DNA of 60,314 nucleotides from Bacteroidota bacterium (GTDB lineage Bacteria > Bacteroidota > Bacteroidia > Chitinophagales > Saprospiraceae). The position numbers and the translations under genes are program-made. The DNA is taken from NCBI GenBank assembly GCA_963169325.1, contig CAUJEY010000294.1:1-60314 (forward strand), written 5' to 3'. Positions 58,319-60,314 of this stretch are shown in pieces. How positions within the stretch are numbered: the first letter of the stretch is position 1; the number at the start of each line of letters is the position of its first letter. Below the pieces are notes generated by a model. The model saw only the letters and a program-made list of their open reading frames with translations, searched no databases and was not told the DNA's origin.

Positions 58319-60226
58319 ATGAAAAATTTGTGGGTGTTTTTATTGGCTTTGCCGTGCTGCCTGATGTGGAGTGTCGGCGCCATGGCCCAATTAGTATTGT
58401 CGGCGGATAGTCTGACGGCGTCGTGGGAACCGTATCCGGAACAATACATGGAGTATGTGAAGCAGCCGCGCGATTCTTTTTGGGATCTGGAGGAGGTGCA
58501 ATCGCTGGAGGATTCGGATTGGCGGCCGCTTGCCGGAAACTATGGCGCTTTTTTTGGCCTTTCGACGGCCGGTTATTGGTTGCGTTTTCAGGTTCAAAAC
58601 GAGCAGGACCACCCGCGATCCATTTTGCTGGAATGCAACAATCCGAATTTAGACACGCTGATTTTTTATTGCGACGGCCCCCGCAGCCCGGAATTATCAA
58701 AAATTTTCGGGTTTAATCTGCCGCCGGAGACACGGGAGGTTAATTATCTGAACCCTGTATTCGCCTGGCAATTGCCTGCCAATGAGACCCATACCGTGTA
58801 TTTGTATGCGCGTTCGATGTATTACCCGGCTAATTTCTCCGTTTCGGTCGGTGATGAAGAACGCTGGAAGTTGAAAATCAAATTAGTTGAAATTGCTGCC
58901 GGTATTCTGTTTTTTGCATTTATTCTGGTTTACCTGTTTACGCTCACTATATTGTTTTCGATAGTAGGCGAGCGCCATTTATGGTTGTTTTACAGCTATG
59001 TATTACTTACCGCCGTGTTTATTGCCAATGACCTGGGTATCTGGTACTGGTTCTGGCCGGGTTGGGATTACCGCGTACTGACGCCATCGGTCATCAATCT
59101 GAGCATCGTATGCGGGCTACTGTTTATCCGCTACCATTTCAAGACGAAAAGGCGGTATAAGTATTTCGACTGGAGCCTGGTTTTGCTTAGCGTCATGGCC
59201 CTGACCACCGCAGGATTGAGTTTGTTACTATTCAACCGGCCGGAAGCCTTTATGATACTTAATAAAGTATTGATTATTAATTTATTAATTACTTGCGGCG
59301 CGGTGACCGGATTGATGCTTTACAGCTATTACCGGCAACGTAATTCGGAAAAAATCTGGTTTGTCATTGCCTTTACCCCGCATGGGGTGGCTACCGTGCT
59401 CACTTGTTTTCATCAACTGGGCTATACACAGCCGGTGCTTTCCGGTATCCTGTACGCCTCGCCTTTTGGCGTACAATTGAGTACACCCTGGCTGCTGCTG
59501 GGCGGCATTTTATGGGAAATGATGATCGTATCCATCCTATTCGTGCTGCGGATCAGGGATTTTTATGAATCCAGCAACCGCATTCTGGCCGAGCGGCGCA
59601 ACGCCCTCGTATTGGGCGTGGAAACGGAACGGAAGCGGGTAGCTCAGGAAATACACGACGGGATAGGTGTGCTTTTATCCTCTACAAAAATGAAACTGGC
59701 GGCCCTGCGCGACCGTATTAAAGATCAAACGGAGCTGTATCAGGAAACCGGCGACCTGCTGAGTAATATCGACCTGGCACACGAAGAAATGCGCGAACTA
59801 GCCTATAACCTGATGCCGAAATCGCTGGAAAAACTCGGCTTGTCTCAAGCCATTGAAGGCGCCGTCAGCCGCCTGCGCCGCAACCACCCGGGCGTCCAGT
59901 GGCATTATTACTGCAATTTCCAAAACGGCCACATGGACGAACTCACCAAGATCAATCTTTTCCGCATCGCTCAGGAAATGTTACACAATGTGCTTCAGCA
60001 TGCCAACGCCACCGAAGCACACCTGCAACTGCTGCGGCAGGACAAACAAATCATGCTTTCCATGGAAGATAATGGCAGTGGATTTCAGCCCAAACCGCAC
60101 ACTCTGCGGACCGGCATCGGCCTGAGTAATATCCGCTATCGCGCCGAAGACGTGATGAAAGGCCGTGTCAGTATCGAATCCAGCCCGGGGAAAGGGACTT
60201 TTATTGCAGTGGTGGTGCCGGGGTGA
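58319..60226 (+). CDS. 7TMR-DISM sensor histidine kinase (NarL-type output)
   Basis: A 635-residue membrane kinase. Signal peptide (about 1-22) and a periplasmic DISMED2-type beta-sandwich (about 35-180, GYWLRFQVQNEQDHPRSILL) precede seven transmembrane helices (about 195-420). The HisKA_3 dimerisation domain carries the phospho-acceptor His in VAQEIHDGIGVLL (about 445), and the HATPase_c domain has FRIAQEMLHNVLQHANA (N box), DNGSGF and GIGLSNIRYRAE. This kinase class phosphorylates LuxR/NarL-type response regulators; none is adjacent within the window. The periplasmic domain probably binds a carbohydrate or similar ligand. Confidence 0.93.
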   Translation: MKNLWVFLLALPCCLMWSVGAMAQLVLSADSLTASWEPYPEQYMEYVKQPRDSFWDLEEVQSLEDSDWRPLAGNYGAFFGLSTAGYWLRFQVQNEQDHPRSILLECNNPNLDTLIFYCDGPRSPELSKIFGFNLPPETREVNYLNPVFAWQLPANETHTVYLYARSMYYPANFSVSVGDEERWKLKIKLVEIAAGILFFAFILVYLFTLTILFSIVGERHLWLFYSYVLLTAVFIANDLGIWYWFWPGWDYRVLTPSVINLSIVCGLLFIRYHFKTKRRYKYFDWSLVLLSVMALTTAGLSLLLFNRPEAFMILNKVLIINLLITCGAVTGLMLYSYYRQRNSEKIWFVIAFTPHGVATVLTCFHQLGYTQPVLSGILYASPFGVQLSTPWLLLGGILWEMMIVSILFVLRIRDFYESSNRILAERRNALVLGVETERKRVAQEIHDGIGVLLSSTKMKLAALRDRIKDQTELYQETGDLLSNIDLAHEEMRELAYNLMPKSLEKLGLSQAIEGAVSRLRRNHPGVQWHYYCNFQNGHMDELTKINLFRIAQEMLHNVLQHANATEAHLQLLRQDKQIMLSMEDNGSGFQPKPHTLRTGIGLSNIRYRAEDVMKGRVSIESSPGKGTFIAVVVPG

Positions 60227-60227
60227 T

Positions 60228-60314
60228 TTGTTGAGTTGTTGATTTGTTGATTTGTTGATTTGTTGAGTTGACTCTCGTAGATCAACTCAACAACTCAACA
60301 AATCAACAAATCAA
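60228..60314. repeat. TTGATTTG / TTGAGTTG word foldback after the histidine kinase
   Basis: The left arm (TTGATTTGTTGATTTG words, ending about 60271) and the right arm (AATCAACAAATCAA words, to the window edge) agree at 32 of 33 positions around the loop CTCTCGTAGA. It follows the kinase stop directly and could end its transcript. The same TTGATTTG word is part of the minisatellite at 50821-51076. Confidence 0.9.

Overview
The window looks like a chromosomal segment of a Bacteroidota bacterium, most likely Saprospiraceae-like (Lewinella/Haliscomenobacter type). Four proteins carry type IX secretion (T9SS) C-terminal sorting domains with the 'YPNP' motif. The sugar-hydrolase content, very large secreted Ig-like and RHS proteins, CHAT/STAND/WD40 genes, a B12-dependent ribonucleotide reductase and promoter candidates of the Bacteroidota form TTTG-N18..20-TAnnTTTG all fit. 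Family placement is inference; no rRNA is present.

Layout. 1-4.7 kb: end of an unknown gene, a pentapeptide-repeat protein, a TolC-like efflux protein, then a threonine dehydrogenase and a fucose-type sugar permease. 4.7-7.2 kb: an AT-rich accessory island with an ADP-ribosylglycohydrolase, two overlapping unknown genes, a truncated propeller-sensor gene and a 152-bp snapback element. 7.2-16.9 kb: secreted and cell-surface metabolism (T9SS peptidoglycan amidase, GH43, GH97, M29 aminopeptidase, small T9SS protein), with two Rpn-like PD-(D/E)XK nuclease genes. 17.1-19.4 kb: PcrA/UvrD helicase with a tandem-repeat peptide inserted in frame.

19.8-35.9 kb is the most unusual block. A CHAT-protease gene overlaps a membrane-anchored STAND ATPase gene. 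A perfect -7 box candidate then precedes a four-gene operon: a 2532-residue T9SS Ig-repeat protein, a Kelch lipoprotein, a membrane protein of unknown function, and an exported WD40 protein whose coiled-coil/WD40 layout resembles the sensor half of STAND-WD40 proteins. 35.9-49.4 kb (minus strand): a beta-barrel protein, a T9SS protein and a 3220-residue SpvB/RHS protein form an operon, followed by a degenerate M48 metallopeptidase-like gene. 49.5-51.2 kb: a small secreted protein and about 1 kb of layered repeats. 51.2-60.2 kb: class II ribonucleotide reductase, an overlapping AAA ATPase/DUF4276 (TOPRIM-like) pair beside tRNA-Leu(GAG), grpE-dnaJ, and a 7TMR-DISM histidine kinase.

A recurrent theme is short 'word' repeats of 7-12 nt that fold back into long hairpins in gene leaders and tails, and in two cases have entered reading frames (pcrA, tolC-like). 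A second theme is three ~140-150 bp long-armed palindromic elements between genes. The best candidates for a new system are the CHAT-STAND pair with its exported WD40 neighbour, and the AAA/DUF4276 pair next to a tRNA.
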